NCBI GenBank assembly: GCA_023248595.1
Contig: JAHFEG010000011.1
Location: 1-64,000 of the forward strand
Direction: 5' to 3'
Source: Myxococcales bacterium
Lineage (GTDB): Bacteria; Myxococcota; UBA727; JABDBI01
Length of the DNA: 64,000 nt
A program made the position numbers and the translations under genes. The notes under the pieces are model-generated. The model saw nothing but the letters and a program-made list of their open reading frames with translations, was not told the DNA's origin and did not search any database. Below, piece by piece: positions 1-8,785 of the stretch (positions within the stretch are counted from its first letter, which is position 1; every line of letters starts with the position of its first letter).

Positions 1-235
1 ACAAACAAATAGAAGTCGTAGCGTTTGCGGATTTATGACTCACTGTATTTCAGCGCTTTTAGCATATACTTTTGACCCAAAGAAGCCAGCAATCGCTCTT
101 CCTTAGACGAGACTCGCATTTTTCATGTATTCCCCCAACTAATCTGACTGCAAACAATTCTAAAATAAACCTGGGGTGGGAGTCAAGGGTCTCCGGGAGA
201 TATGATATTCTGTGGAGGTTGGCGTTTGTATTTGG

Positions 236-1528
236 TTAAACAGCTACTGCATTTCCAATAGCCAAAGCGCTATTTGTTTGAGCCATGTATTGAAGTATGT
301 AATGTTTTTTAGAAGCTAATTCTGCGCTAGGGTTGTTAGCATAAATATGAAATATACAAAAAAGAGATGAATTTTCAATTGAGCATCCCTTAATATTTGC
401 CAGTTCCTGAGAGAAATACTGCACAGCAGGCAAGGAAAGCAAGTCGTCTATGGCGCCTTCGCAGCTCTCAGGATATTGTGGATGAAATAGCCCATTCGCT
501 AGCACAATTTGGCTCGCACCTAAAGAATTCATTTCAGAAAGTACAAAATTTTGATGTAAGTCTGCACTAAGGTGGCTAAGACTGTTACCTTCTATTACAA
601 CTAAATTTTCAGAGGAATCAATTTCTGCTTGATCAATAAGTTTAAATGATGGAAAAATTAAGGGATTACCAATTTTTCCTATACCGCGAAAAATTAAATG
701 TAATGTGTCTCGATATTCATTTTTTTCAGAAAATAGATGCACTTTAAATGCAAGTAGAGTCTTTCTTATCGAAATGCTCGATAGCATGGCATGCGACGTA
801 AGGAGACAAGGCAATGCTGAGCGATTTGAAGAATCATATTTGATATGATTGGCTAATATGTCATTTCCAAAGATATAATCTGAATCAATATGTCTTTTTA
901 TGTGAGAGAGCAAAAATTTAATGGAATAGGCAGAAGCTTTTTTTTGACAATTTTCAACAATTGCGGAAGCAGCCTTTTTAGGGATATTTGCATAGAGATG
1001 TTTAAGCTTTCCTGGTTTAGAGATGTCATTTCTAGCGGTAACTTCTTTAGAAACAGTTAAGATAAAACACATTATTAAAAAAATTGTTTTTTCACAAATT
1101 TGGACATCAATTGAATTTGAAAGTATAAATTTTTCGAGAGTAGTATTAAAATACAACTGAGCAGAATCACTTTTAAATCCATTAATACGCGAATGGCAAA
1201 GTTCTAACTGGGCCCTTATAGAAATAAGATTATTTATAAAAATATTGTTGTTCCATTCAGGACTAGAAAATAACAAAGCTCTTATTTGGCATGAATTTTC
1301 ACCAATGAGTGCATCAAAATTGCTGAGTTCCTTTTTAAGGAATGAGTCAATCGCTTTTTGAGTCGACACAATTAAAAATAATGCATAGTCGATACCTTGA
1401 CTGAAAGATGATAAATCCGAAAAAGAAAAATACTGATAACGCTCTGGCAGAATTGAGAATAGAGACATTGTCTTTATTGATATATTTTCACTTTCAAGAG
1501 GAGTCTTTTTCTGGTAGTGATGCTGCAT
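236..1528 (-). CDS. Unrecognised protein, 430 aa
   Basis: The frame is open for 430 codons from ATG to stop, but I do not recognise the family. No signal peptide, Walker motif or catalytic signature is visible. The protein is rich in Ile, Leu, Ser and Asn, and residues about 147-160 form one hydrophobic stretch (TIFLIMCFILTVS) that could be a membrane segment or a buried helix. The ATG follows an A-rich leader without a clear Shine-Dalgarno. It is divergent from the permease at 1688, with about 160 bases between them. The gene and its neighbour are visibly more AT-rich than the window from 4 kb on, which fits acquired DNA. Being a real gene is likely from its length; function is unknown. Confidence 0.6.
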   Translation of the reverse strand: MQHHYQKKTPLESENISIKTMSLFSILPERYQYFSFSDLSSFSQGIDYALFLIVSTQKAIDSFLKKELSNFDALIGENSCQIRALLFSSPEWNNNIFINNLISIRAQLELCHSRINGFKSDSAQLYFNTTLEKFILSNSIDVQICEKTIFLIMCFILTVSKEVTARNDISKPGKLKHLYANIPKKAASAIVENCQKKASAYSIKFLLSHIKRHIDSDYIFGNDILANHIKYDSSNRSALPCLLTSHAMLSSISIRKTLLAFKVHLFSEKNEYRDTLHLIFRGIGKIGNPLIFPSFKLIDQAEIDSSENLVVIEGNSLSHLSADLHQNFVLSEMNSLGASQIVLANGLFHPQYPESCEGAIDDLLSLPAVQYFSQELANIKGCSIENSSLFCIFHIYANNPSAELASKKHYILQYMAQTNSALAIGNAVAV

Positions 1529-1687
1529 TTTTATTTTCTTAATGTATATATTAATATTTCTAATTTTATGTAAAATACAACTAGTCTTATATCGTATTAA
1601 GCGTTTAGTGCAAGATTTATTTTGGCTTCATGCTGCATTTAGTAGTAATGTTTTAATTGATAGTTTTCTGTATGTCGTGAGATTAAA

Positions 1688-2986
1688 ATGGCATCTAATA
1701 TGCAAAAAGACTCATCTAAAACGAATTTTACTAAAGACGATGAAGATAGTGCAAGTAAAAATAAGCAATCGTGGAGGATATTGTCTGTTATTCAGTGTGC
1801 TTCAATTCCGGCATTACCAATAGTCTTTTTTTCGGATTCGCTTCAAAAAAGCGTTGGTATTTTTGATTTTATTATAGCCTTGATTTTGGGTGTAATCTTA
1901 TTTTGGATTGTCTGCTCTTCAGTCGTTTTGCTGGGAAGCGCAGAAAAACTGAATACAACTCAAATTTTTGAGAGACATTTTGGGGGGTTAGGGAAGTATT
2001 CAATATCTTTAATTTTATTGTTTTGTCTTAGCATTTGGAGTGCCATTGAAATAACTGAACATTCTAAGGCAATTTTAAATGTGATAAACACATATGGAAG
2101 AATGACATTGGGAACGGAAGAAATCATGGTTTGCCAAGTTTTCCTCTTGCTACTTGGTTTTCTGTTCTGCTTATTAGGTATTAATGGCCTTGCAAGAATA
2201 GGCTTAATTTGTCTTATTTATATTGTTTTTTTTATTGTTTTAACCATTTCATTTTATCATGAAGCACCAGATTTGCCTGTGAGGTCTTTCTCTTTTCCTG
2301 GTTTTAGGATTGCTTTTTGTTCAGTAATTTCGATGTTAATGGTGGTTCCAATCGATTTACCTAATTTCTTTAAATATTCCATAACCAAAAAGGACTCTCT
2401 TATTGGGCTTGGTATCTTTGCAGTATCTATAGTGCTAATAGAAATTGCCGGAATTTTTTTGCTTAATAAAATTAATAAAATACGTGAAATTGTACCAGAA
2501 GAAATCATCCAAACCAATGGGGTGATCGCTTTATTGCTTACAGTGTTCCTAGTTTTAGTTTGTGCTTTTGTGGTTGCTATAAATATTTTTTCTGCTTCAG
2601 TGGCGATTGAAACTTTCTACCCTGGTTTCACATATAAAAAAAGAATACAGGTAACGGGATTTTTTACTTTACTTACAACGGTAGTTTATTTTTTTTATAG
2701 AGAGGTAATTTTAAATTTAAGCGATTATTTTGACAGTATGCTTATTCTTATTAGCATCACATTATGTGTGATTTTTCTGCGCCCTAATTTTTTTTCTGTT
2801 AAAACAAATTTTGCTGCTTGGCTGCTTGGCTGTATTACTATTGGTTGTTTGCATTTTAAAATGTTTAAATTAGATATTGAACCTTTAATAGCAGGATTAA
2901 TAGTTTTATTTATATGCCTGATTATTTTTTATTTCATGTTTTATTCATTCAGCTCCATAAAAGGTAAAAAACCTGATTTGTTATAG
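1688..2986 (+). CDS. Polytopic membrane transporter, APC/NCS1-like
   Basis: A 432-residue protein with a charged cytoplasmic N-terminus of about 45 residues followed by roughly eleven to twelve hydrophobic segments. The middle of the protein (about residue 220) carries VVPIDLPNFFKYS followed by KKDSLIGLGIF, an arrangement that resembles the region of nucleobase:cation symporter-1 and related APC-superfamily permeases between helices 6 and 7. It would sit in the inner membrane and import a small solute; the substrate cannot be read from the sequence. The gene is AT-rich and stands alone, divergent from the unrecognised gene at 236-1528. An alternative is an amino-acid permease of the same superfamily. 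Membrane location is sure, the family is a guess from one motif. Confidence 0.6.
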   Translation: MASNMQKDSSKTNFTKDDEDSASKNKQSWRILSVIQCASIPALPIVFFSDSLQKSVGIFDFIIALILGVILFWIVCSSVVLLGSAEKLNTTQIFERHFGGLGKYSISLILLFCLSIWSAIEITEHSKAILNVINTYGRMTLGTEEIMVCQVFLLLLGFLFCLLGINGLARIGLICLIYIVFFIVLTISFYHEAPDLPVRSFSFPGFRIAFCSVISMLMVVPIDLPNFFKYSITKKDSLIGLGIFAVSIVLIEIAGIFLLNKINKIREIVPEEIIQTNGVIALLLTVFLVLVCAFVVAINIFSASVAIETFYPGFTYKKRIQVTGFFTLLTTVVYFFYREVILNLSDYFDSMLILISITLCVIFLRPNFFSVKTNFAAWLLGCITIGCLHFKMFKLDIEPLIAGLIVLFICLIIFYFMFYSFSSIKGKKPDLL

Positions 2987-3130
2987 AAATGATTACGCAA
3001 GGCAGTAGTTAACTCCTTGGCTCGTTTAGTATCTCCCAAAAAAATGCATTAGTGGTCCCTTACTTCTTGAGTCAATAAAATATAAAAGCATGAAAATTCG
3101 TCTCATGATGACAATAATTTAGGATGCGCA

Positions 3131-3583
3131 ATGACCGTTTTCTTGCGCGTGATTCGTTTGCTGCTTAGTGTTACTTTGCTGAACGCTTTGTTTTTATCTT
3201 TTTTGCATGCCCATAGCATCAAGATCCAGGCATCTGAGTCGCAAAAATTTCAGCCGAACATTGATTTTAAAAAGGGTATTCATACCATTGATACTGTGTT
3301 GCCCGATGAAAATGCAATTTCCGTTAATGAGTTTGAGATATTTGATTTAGATGGCACGCCTCCTATTATTGAAGTTGATGAGGACACCAAGGTCTTGATT
3401 TCAAGGGTTAAAGGCAAAGCGAAGACTCAACTTAAAAACGTGCATGGAATTGTTGCTCAAAATAACGGGCGCAAGATTAATGTGCGCGGACTAAATCGAA
3501 ATATTTATTTAAAGCCCCCGCTCCGAAGGAGCAACCCGTGCAACAGCCCAGGGTTAAGCGCTTTAGCGCGGCACCCTGGGTAA
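3131..3583 (+). CDS. Small secreted protein, 3' end replaced by inserted element
   Basis: The start is an ATG seven bases after an AGGA ribosome-binding site. Residues 1 to about 28 form a typical signal peptide ending in HAHS. The native exported part runs to about residue 112; from base 3467 on, the frame reads into the inverted repeat of the neighbouring REP-transposase element, so the last 38 residues (starting GRKINVRG) are encoded by the repeat. The same peptide tail appears from the opposite repeat copy on the other strand, which shows that it is element sequence and not protein sequence. The gene is probably truncated, with the original C-terminus lost or displaced. The native part has no recognised domain. 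Confidence 0.55.
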   Translation: MTVFLRVIRLLLSVTLLNALFLSFLHAHSIKIQASESQKFQPNIDFKKGIHTIDTVLPDENAISVNEFEIFDLDGTPPIIEVDEDTKVLISRVKGKAKTQLKNVHGIVAQNNGRKINVRGLNRNIYLKPPLRRSNPCNSPGLSALARHPG

Positions 3584-3620
3584 AACACACCACCACCATC
3601 CAAATCGCCCTGAAGGGGCA
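3467..3620 (+). repeat. Left inverted repeat of REP element
   Basis: This 154-bp arm is identical to the reverse complement of 3922-4075. It contains the short hairpin GCTCCGAAGGAGC and the CCCAGGG...CCCTGGG palindrome. It contributes the last codons of the upstream secreted-protein reading frame. Confidence 0.8.
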
Positions 3621-3628
3621 AAAATCAA

Positions 3629-3911
3629 TCCCATAAATATTTTTCATCGAATGAAAGACGGGTGTGTTTTAAAAATAGACGAATCTCATCTTGAAAAGTA
3701 TTTTGCTGATGGTGTTTTTCTGTTCTCTAATGTATCGACGCACTTCAGCAATTTTAGAGGAACTCACTGAAAAAACACCGTAGCCATTTTGCCACGCAAA
3801 AGCCGCCATGTAAAAAAATAAATCAGGGCGTATGTGACCGTTTAAAAATGCATGTCTGAATTGGGTGCTAGAAATTAGGTGAATATTAATCTCAGCGAGG
3901 GATTGGGCCAT
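3629..3911 (-). pseudogene. Decayed REP-associated tyrosine transposase
   Basis: The remnant starts at ATG 3911 with MAQSLAEINIHLI, almost identical to the intact copy starting at 27392. About 55 codons are missing in the middle: the text jumps from YMA directly to AFAWQNGYG, removing the histidine motif (HVH) that holds the catalytic metal. A one-base deletion near 3719 then shifts the frame after the catalytic-Tyr region (RRYIREQ). The old 3' end is still recognisable at about 3629-3650. It therefore cannot encode an active Y1 transposase. The deletion endpoints lie at short similar sequences (ATGGC), which suggests a slip or recombination event. Any mobility would need an enzyme supplied by another copy. 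Confidence 0.8.
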
Positions 3912-3921
3912 GTATTTAATA

Positions 3922-4075
3922 TGCCCCTTCAGGGCGATTTGGATGGTGGTGGTGTGTTTTACCCAGGGTGCCGCGCTAAAGCGCTTAACCCTGGGCTGTT
4001 GCACGGGTTGCTCCTTCGGAGCGGGGGCTTTAAATAAATATTTCGATTTAGTCCGCGCACATTAATCTTGCGCCC
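3922..4075 (-). repeat. Right inverted repeat of REP element
   Basis: This arm is the exact reverse complement of 3467-3620. The first base beyond it (4076) no longer matches the left flank, so the repeat boundary is sharp on that side. Confidence 0.8.
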
Positions 4076-4166
4076 TTCAATGAAGAACAATTTAAACAAT
4101 AAATCGATGCAAGATCGAACGTCGAATATTGTTTGATTGGTGTTTTTAATTCGGTTTTCTGGATCA

Positions 4167-7100
4167 TTACGCCGGTTCAGGTGTGTATTCAGGTTCAATT
4201 CTCTCAGGAAGGGGGAGTTCTGCTTGTGCGCTTTGGGTGATTTTAACATGGACAGTCTTGCTGATGCCGGGCTGTTCCATGGTGACGCCATAAAGTTGGT
4301 CAGTCACTTCCATGGTGCGTTTATTGTGGGTAATCAAGATAAACTGGGAAATCTTTGACATTTCCTTCACCATGGCACTGAACCTGTCGACGTTAGCCTC
4401 ATCTAAAGGCGCATCGACTTCATCTAACAAGCAAAAGGGCGAAGGCTTAATCAAGAAGATAGCAAAGATAAGGCTCGTGGCTGTCAGCGCTTTTTCACCA
4501 CCGCTCATGAGTGCAATGGAGCCTAGTTTTTTGCCTGGCGGTTGTGCATAAATTTCGACGCCGGATGTGAGCAAGTCATCTGGGTTGGTAAGCTCTAACC
4601 ATGCCTTGCCACCTTTAAAGAGTCTGGGAAATACTTGACTGAATTTATCGTTGATCGCATGGAAGCTTTCAGAGAAACGCTGAGTGGTTGTCTCATTAAT
4701 TTTTTTAATGGCAGATTCTAATTGAGCCAGCGCCGTTCCCAGATCTTCACTTTGCATTTTTAAGAAGGTGAAGCGTTTGGTTAGTTCATTGAATTCTTCC
4801 ATGGCATTTGGATTAATAGCCCCGAGGTTATCAATCGATTTTTGCAAATCTTTTAAGCGTTTTTCACTGTCAAATTCAGGAGCTGGCAGCAAGTGGTAAT
4901 CGAAAATAATTTCCTGTGGTTTGATTTTGTAACGCTCGGAAAGTCTGCTGGAAAGTGCTTCTTCAGCCAGCCTTGATTCTTGCATGTTGAGCATGATTTC
5001 ATTTAGCAAATTTTTGAGATGCTCAAGGCTTTTTCGCTCGGCGCTGATTGTTGCTTCTTGCCCGCGCACCTTGTTCAAGTTGGTTTCATACAAACCGCGT
5101 TTTTCTTGCAGGCTTTGCGCTAAGATATCTCTTTCTTTTTGAGCCCCACCAATTTTACTTTCAGCGCCTTCTTTTTGAGTCATCAAATGGGTTTGGTCTT
5201 CGATGGTTTGCTTTAATTGATTGGCAAGATTCTGCATTTGTCTGCGAGTATCTTCTAGCTGCTGTAAATTTTGTTCTTGAGCACGTTTTAAGCTGGTTTG
5301 TCTTTCTCTTAAGGCGGCAACTTTGATACGAAATGTTGTGACTTCTTCATTTTTAGCAGAAACTTCTCGATCGAGTGTCGACATAATACTGTCTTGACCC
5401 GATACGTTTTTTTCCAGTTCTTGATGGGCAGTCTTGGCTTCTTGCCATGTCTTTTGCAGCGTTTCTAATTCCAGACTGGATTTTTCCAACAGCTGGCGAA
5501 TACTGACGGCATTTTGTTCAAGTTGAATTTCTTTGTCGCACAAACGTTTATGTTCATTTTTACTTGATGTTAGTGTTTCTTCGAGGCGTATGAGCGCAAC
5601 GGCCAGGTTTTGTGAACGCGCTCTTGTTTCTTCTAAATTTTTTGTGAGCAATGATCTTTGCTCAAGTTGCTGGGTGTATTCTTTTTCTAAATCACTTCGT
5701 TTGGTTAGAAGCGTTTCCAGCTCTAAATTAAGTTCTCTGATCTCACGTTTACGACCGAGCACACCGCTATTGCTTGATTTTGAACCGCCAACAATCGAAC
5801 CATCGGTTTCAAAAAGTTCTCTGCTTTTGGTGATGAGCGTGATGTTTTTTTCGATGGCTGTCGGCCAAAAATCCAGGGCGTCTTGGAGATCCTCGACAAC
5901 CACGATATTGCCCAAAACGCGATTAATCAGTGTTGGGTGTGCCAGCACATTCAGTTTTGGCAGCAGAAAAAAACTCTGCGGGGGTAGGGGGATTTCTTGA
6001 ATCCAAGCATTGAGAGAATTTGTGGCGTGGTCGTTTTCCATATAAAAACGGATGCGCCCTTCTTGGTTTTGTGCGAGCTCTTGCGCGAGAGATTTCATTT
6101 CAGTGCTGCTGGGAACCACCACAGATTCGAGACGATGTCTGAGCACTTCTTCGATAAGCGGTTCTAAATCATGGGGTGCTTCAAAAAATTCGGCGACTAG
6201 CCCAATGATGGATCCACTGTTTTTATCTTTCATGATCCGGCTTAAACCATCGTCGCCCCAGTCGTAGCTTTGTTCAATCTCCTGCAAAGATTTTAGACGA
6301 CTTTGATGGGCTACGCAGGCTTCTGCGGTTTTTTGTTTTTGCTCTTCTAGAGTCTTGGTATTTTCTGTGCAGATTTTTAATTGCTCTTGGCATTTGTTCA
6401 AGTCGCTTTGAAGGCCGGCTAATTCTGCTTGCTTTTGGGCGATCTCGGTACTCAAATTTTCTTGTTTCCCTTGTGTTTCTAGAAGCTGTTTTTGTAGAAG
6501 ATTTTTTTCTTCATCCAGAATTTTTTCACGGGCCTGCGCATTTTCGCGTTGACGCTCGATGGCTTGTATCTCGGCATTGGACTTTGCTGCCGTTGATGCG
6601 GCTTGCATGAATTGGGTTTGGGCGTCTTGCATGAGCTTGGCTTTTTGAGCGCGACTTTGTGCCAATACTTGCAATTCAGCTGAGTTGCTTGCCAAATTAA
6701 TTTCGATTTGAGAAAGCTCTTCGGTTGCCAAATTGAGTTCTGTTTCGTTCGTTGCTTGGTCTTGATGTAGTTGTCTACTTTTCTCTTCGAGTCTGCGCGT
6801 TTCTTCATTGATGTAGAGCATCTGCTTTTGTTTTTGTTCTAAAGTGGAGTTGGCAAATGCGATATCTTTTTTAGCTAAAGCGATGGCATTTTCTGCTTCA
6901 TAGAGCATGCCTTGCGAGAGGCTTAATTGTTTTTCTTCGTCGGTTAAAGTGAGCCTGCTGCTTTCAATGACGATTTCTAATTCTGAAATACGAGAGGTGT
7001 GCACATCTGCAGAAGTGGTGTGAGCATCTTGCTGTGTTTTTAGATGGTGTTGTTTATTGTTGAATTCTAAAAATTTGAGCACGGCATGGTGCATGTCAAT

Positions 7101-7781
7101 TTCACGAATTTCTTTTTGCAGTTGATGGTATTTCTCTGCTTTGTGTGCTTGTTTTTCCAAAGAAGTCAGTCTGCCTTCGACTTCTCTTTGCACGTCATTG
7201 ATGCGCATGAGGTTTTGTTGCGTGGATTCCATTTTGCGTTCAGCGGCAAGTCTTCGGGATTTATATTTGGTAATACCTGCTGCTTCTTCGATGATTTGTC
7301 GGCGTTCTTCAGGTTTTGCTTGGACGATGCTAGAAACGCGGCCTTGCTCGATGATGGAATAGGCTTTGGTGCCGACACCGGTGCCTAAAAACAATTCGGT
7401 AATATCGCGCAGCCGACAAGGGACTTTGTTGATTTCGTATTCGGAGTCGCCGGTTTTGTACAAACGTCTGGCGACTTCGATTTCACTAAAATGTGCATAT
7501 TCTGGTGCAACTAAGTTGCCATCATTTTCCAGGGTTAAAACAACTTCGGCCATGCCTAAGGGGCCGCGTGTTTGTGAGCCATTGAAAATAATGTCCTGCA
7601 TGGTGTCGCCGCGCAGATGTCTGACATTTTGTTCACCCATGACCCAACGCAAGGCGTCAACGACGTTGGATTTGCCGCAACCGTTAGGTCCGACAATGCC
7701 AGTGACGCCGCTGTCAAAATCAATTACGACACGGTCAGCAAATGATTTGAACCCAAAGATTTCAAGTTTTTTAATGCGCAT
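4167..7781 (-). CDS. smc: Chromosome segregation ATPase SMC
   Basis: SMC organises and compacts the chromosome as a homodimer, normally with ScpA and ScpB, using ATP-driven DNA loop handling. The 1204 residues match the usual length. The N-terminal head has Walker A (GPNGCGKSN, about residues 32-40), followed by a Q-loop region. Two long coiled coils, rich in Glu, Gln, Lys and Leu, surround a hinge at about residues 520-640. The C-terminal head carries the ABC signature (LMSGGEKALTA) and Walker B (FCLLDEVDAPLDE). No scpA or scpB gene lies in this window. The start ATG has only a weak ribosome-binding site but the N-terminus MRIKKLEIFGFKSFAD is the standard one. Identification is secure. Confidence 0.97.
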   Translation of the reverse strand: MRIKKLEIFGFKSFADRVVIDFDSGVTGIVGPNGCGKSNVVDALRWVMGEQNVRHLRGDTMQDIIFNGSQTRGPLGMAEVVLTLENDGNLVAPEYAHFSEIEVARRLYKTGDSEYEINKVPCRLRDITELFLGTGVGTKAYSIIEQGRVSSIVQAKPEERRQIIEEAAGITKYKSRRLAAERKMESTQQNLMRINDVQREVEGRLTSLEKQAHKAEKYHQLQKEIREIDMHHAVLKFLEFNNKQHHLKTQQDAHTTSADVHTSRISELEIVIESSRLTLTDEEKQLSLSQGMLYEAENAIALAKKDIAFANSTLEQKQKQMLYINEETRRLEEKSRQLHQDQATNETELNLATEELSQIEINLASNSAELQVLAQSRAQKAKLMQDAQTQFMQAASTAAKSNAEIQAIERQRENAQAREKILDEEKNLLQKQLLETQGKQENLSTEIAQKQAELAGLQSDLNKCQEQLKICTENTKTLEEQKQKTAEACVAHQSRLKSLQEIEQSYDWGDDGLSRIMKDKNSGSIIGLVAEFFEAPHDLEPLIEEVLRHRLESVVVPSSTEMKSLAQELAQNQEGRIRFYMENDHATNSLNAWIQEIPLPPQSFFLLPKLNVLAHPTLINRVLGNIVVVEDLQDALDFWPTAIEKNITLITKSRELFETDGSIVGGSKSSNSGVLGRKREIRELNLELETLLTKRSDLEKEYTQQLEQRSLLTKNLEETRARSQNLAVALIRLEETLTSSKNEHKRLCDKEIQLEQNAVSIRQLLEKSSLELETLQKTWQEAKTAHQELEKNVSGQDSIMSTLDREVSAKNEEVTTFRIKVAALRERQTSLKRAQEQNLQQLEDTRRQMQNLANQLKQTIEDQTHLMTQKEGAESKIGGAQKERDILAQSLQEKRGLYETNLNKVRGQEATISAERKSLEHLKNLLNEIMLNMQESRLAEEALSSRLSERYKIKPQEIIFDYHLLPAPEFDSEKRLKDLQKSIDNLGAINPNAMEEFNELTKRFTFLKMQSEDLGTALAQLESAIKKINETTTQRFSESFHAINDKFSQVFPRLFKGGKAWLELTNPDDLLTSGVEIYAQPPGKKLGSIALMSGGEKALTATSLIFAIFLIKPSPFCLLDEVDAPLDEANVDRFSAMVKEMSKISQFILITHNKRTMEVTDQLYGVTMEQPGISKTVHVKITQSAQAELPLPERIEPEYTPEPA

Positions 7782-7863
7782 AATTAGGCTCTAAATGAGG
7801 TCTATTTGGGACTGTAACCTAACTATAAAGCCTTTGTCTTGCCAAGTGACTAATAAAAACAAC

Positions 7864-8703
7864 TTAAGGAGAGGTTTCCTCAAAAAATTTCTTGAAGGCA
7901 GCCAGGTTACGAACAGAATCAAAGTAACGATCGTTCTCTAGCCAGCGGACGACTTTTCCACGATCAATGCGAATGGCACGGCGAAGAAGTTCAAGAGTCT
8001 CTGCTTTTATTCCTTGCAGGGCTTTTAAGGCAGCATAATGATAGTTGACGGTTACATCACCGGCGTCGAGCTCTAGGGCCCGCATATAAGCACGTTCGGA
8101 TTCTTCGTAAAATCCTTTAATTGCATAGCAAACGCCAAGATTAACAAATCCACTTTGGTTGGTGGGATCTTCTTTAACCACGCGTCTGAATTCATAGATT
8201 GCTTCCCGGTATCTTCCGATTTCTAGCAATCCACAGGCCAGTTCATGTCGAGCATCTGTATCATTGGGATCTAATTTGAGTGCGATGTTAAATTCTTCAA
8301 TTGCTTCGATGTAATGACCTTGCTCAATTAATGAAAGACCAAGGTTTAAATGGACATCGGGGAAATCCCATTCGTGTTTGGCAGCGGTTTTGTACTCCAA
8401 AACTGCAAGCTCATCGCCACGGGTTGCTATAAAGCAGCCAAGATTGTAATGGACCGTGGCGTTATCGGGTTCAATTTCAATTGCTTTTAAATAAGAACGC
8501 AAGGCATCAAGGTGCATCCCTTTTTCTGCGTATACATTTGCGATGTTGTCAAAAGCCTCTGCACAGCGAGGGTCAACATCAATCGCTTTTTGAAATTCGC
8601 CTAAAGCTTCGTCGAACCATCCTCGATCAGCGAGCGCAATACCGCGTTCGTTATAAAAATCGGAATGCGTATTGACGCTAGAACGATCTTGATCATTGGC
8701 CAT
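7864..8703 (-). CDS. Tetratricopeptide-repeat protein
   Basis: The 279-residue protein is built almost wholly of TPR units of 34 residues, about seven in a row (for example EALGEFQKAIDVDPRCAEAF and AIEEFNIALKLDPNDTDA). TPR solenoids bind partner proteins. There is no signal peptide or membrane segment, so it should be cytoplasmic. The ATG follows AGGAGAG at a spacing of seven bases, a strong site. It lies between smc and the AI-2E permease on the same strand, about 80 bases from each, so co-transcription with smc is possible. The partner is unknown. Confidence 0.9.
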   Translation of the reverse strand: MANDQDRSSVNTHSDFYNERGIALADRGWFDEALGEFQKAIDVDPRCAEAFDNIANVYAEKGMHLDALRSYLKAIEIEPDNATVHYNLGCFIATRGDELAVLEYKTAAKHEWDFPDVHLNLGLSLIEQGHYIEAIEEFNIALKLDPNDTDARHELACGLLEIGRYREAIYEFRRVVKEDPTNQSGFVNLGVCYAIKGFYEESERAYMRALELDAGDVTVNYHYAALKALQGIKAETLELLRRAIRIDRGKVVRWLENDRYFDSVRNLAAFKKFFEETSP

Positions 8704-8785
8704 GAAACAGCTCTCCTAAAAGCTGGGCTCAAATTGCCAGTTGCAGCAGGGTTTGCAACTCCCTTAGGCGTTTTCTTTTATGAAT

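Larger units (their letters stand above)
3467..4075. mobile_element. REP-transposase-derived element with perfect 154-bp inverted ends
   Basis: Bases 3467-3620 and 3922-4075 are exact reverse complements over 154 bp as read base by base. They flank the remnant of an IS200-like REP-associated transposase gene. Inside each arm are smaller palindromes, including the GCTCCGAAGGAGC hairpin and a pair of CCCAGGG/CCCTGGG blocks, of the type expected for REP sequences. Similar but diverged arms flank the intact transposase at 26943-27392. The element sits on the 3' side of the small secreted-protein gene and about 90 bases downstream of smc. I saw no clear target duplication. Confidence 0.75.

Noticed and set aside
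33-119. 28-codon frame on the minus strand near the window edge
   Set aside because: It starts with MRVSSKEERL but has no family, no convincing ribosome-binding site for this ATG and no neighbour; too short to support.
1542-1823. 93-codon plus-strand frame upstream of the permease
   Set aside because: It overlaps the permease gene start in another frame, has no recognised motif and consists of basic and hydrophobic residues typical of AT-rich shadow frames.
3467-4075. Target-site duplication around the REP element
   Set aside because: Flanks GCTCAAAATAAC and TTCAATGAAGAA do not match beyond chance; the element may have moved without one.
3959-4291. 110-codon minus frame into the inverted repeat
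   Set aside because: It only reads the end of smc in another frame and then the repeat; the shared tail with the 3131 gene is from the repeat, not homology.
4137-4358. Open frames antisense to the smc 3' end
   Set aside because: The frame reads through smc coding text on the other strand, without start site or protein-like pattern.
5048-6267. Several plus-strand frames antisense to smc
   Set aside because: Long coiled-coil coding sequence often leaves open frames on the opposite strand; none has a ribosome-binding site or domain.
7366-7794. 142-codon frame antisense to the SMC head
   Set aside because: It overlaps highly conserved smc text and has no own features.
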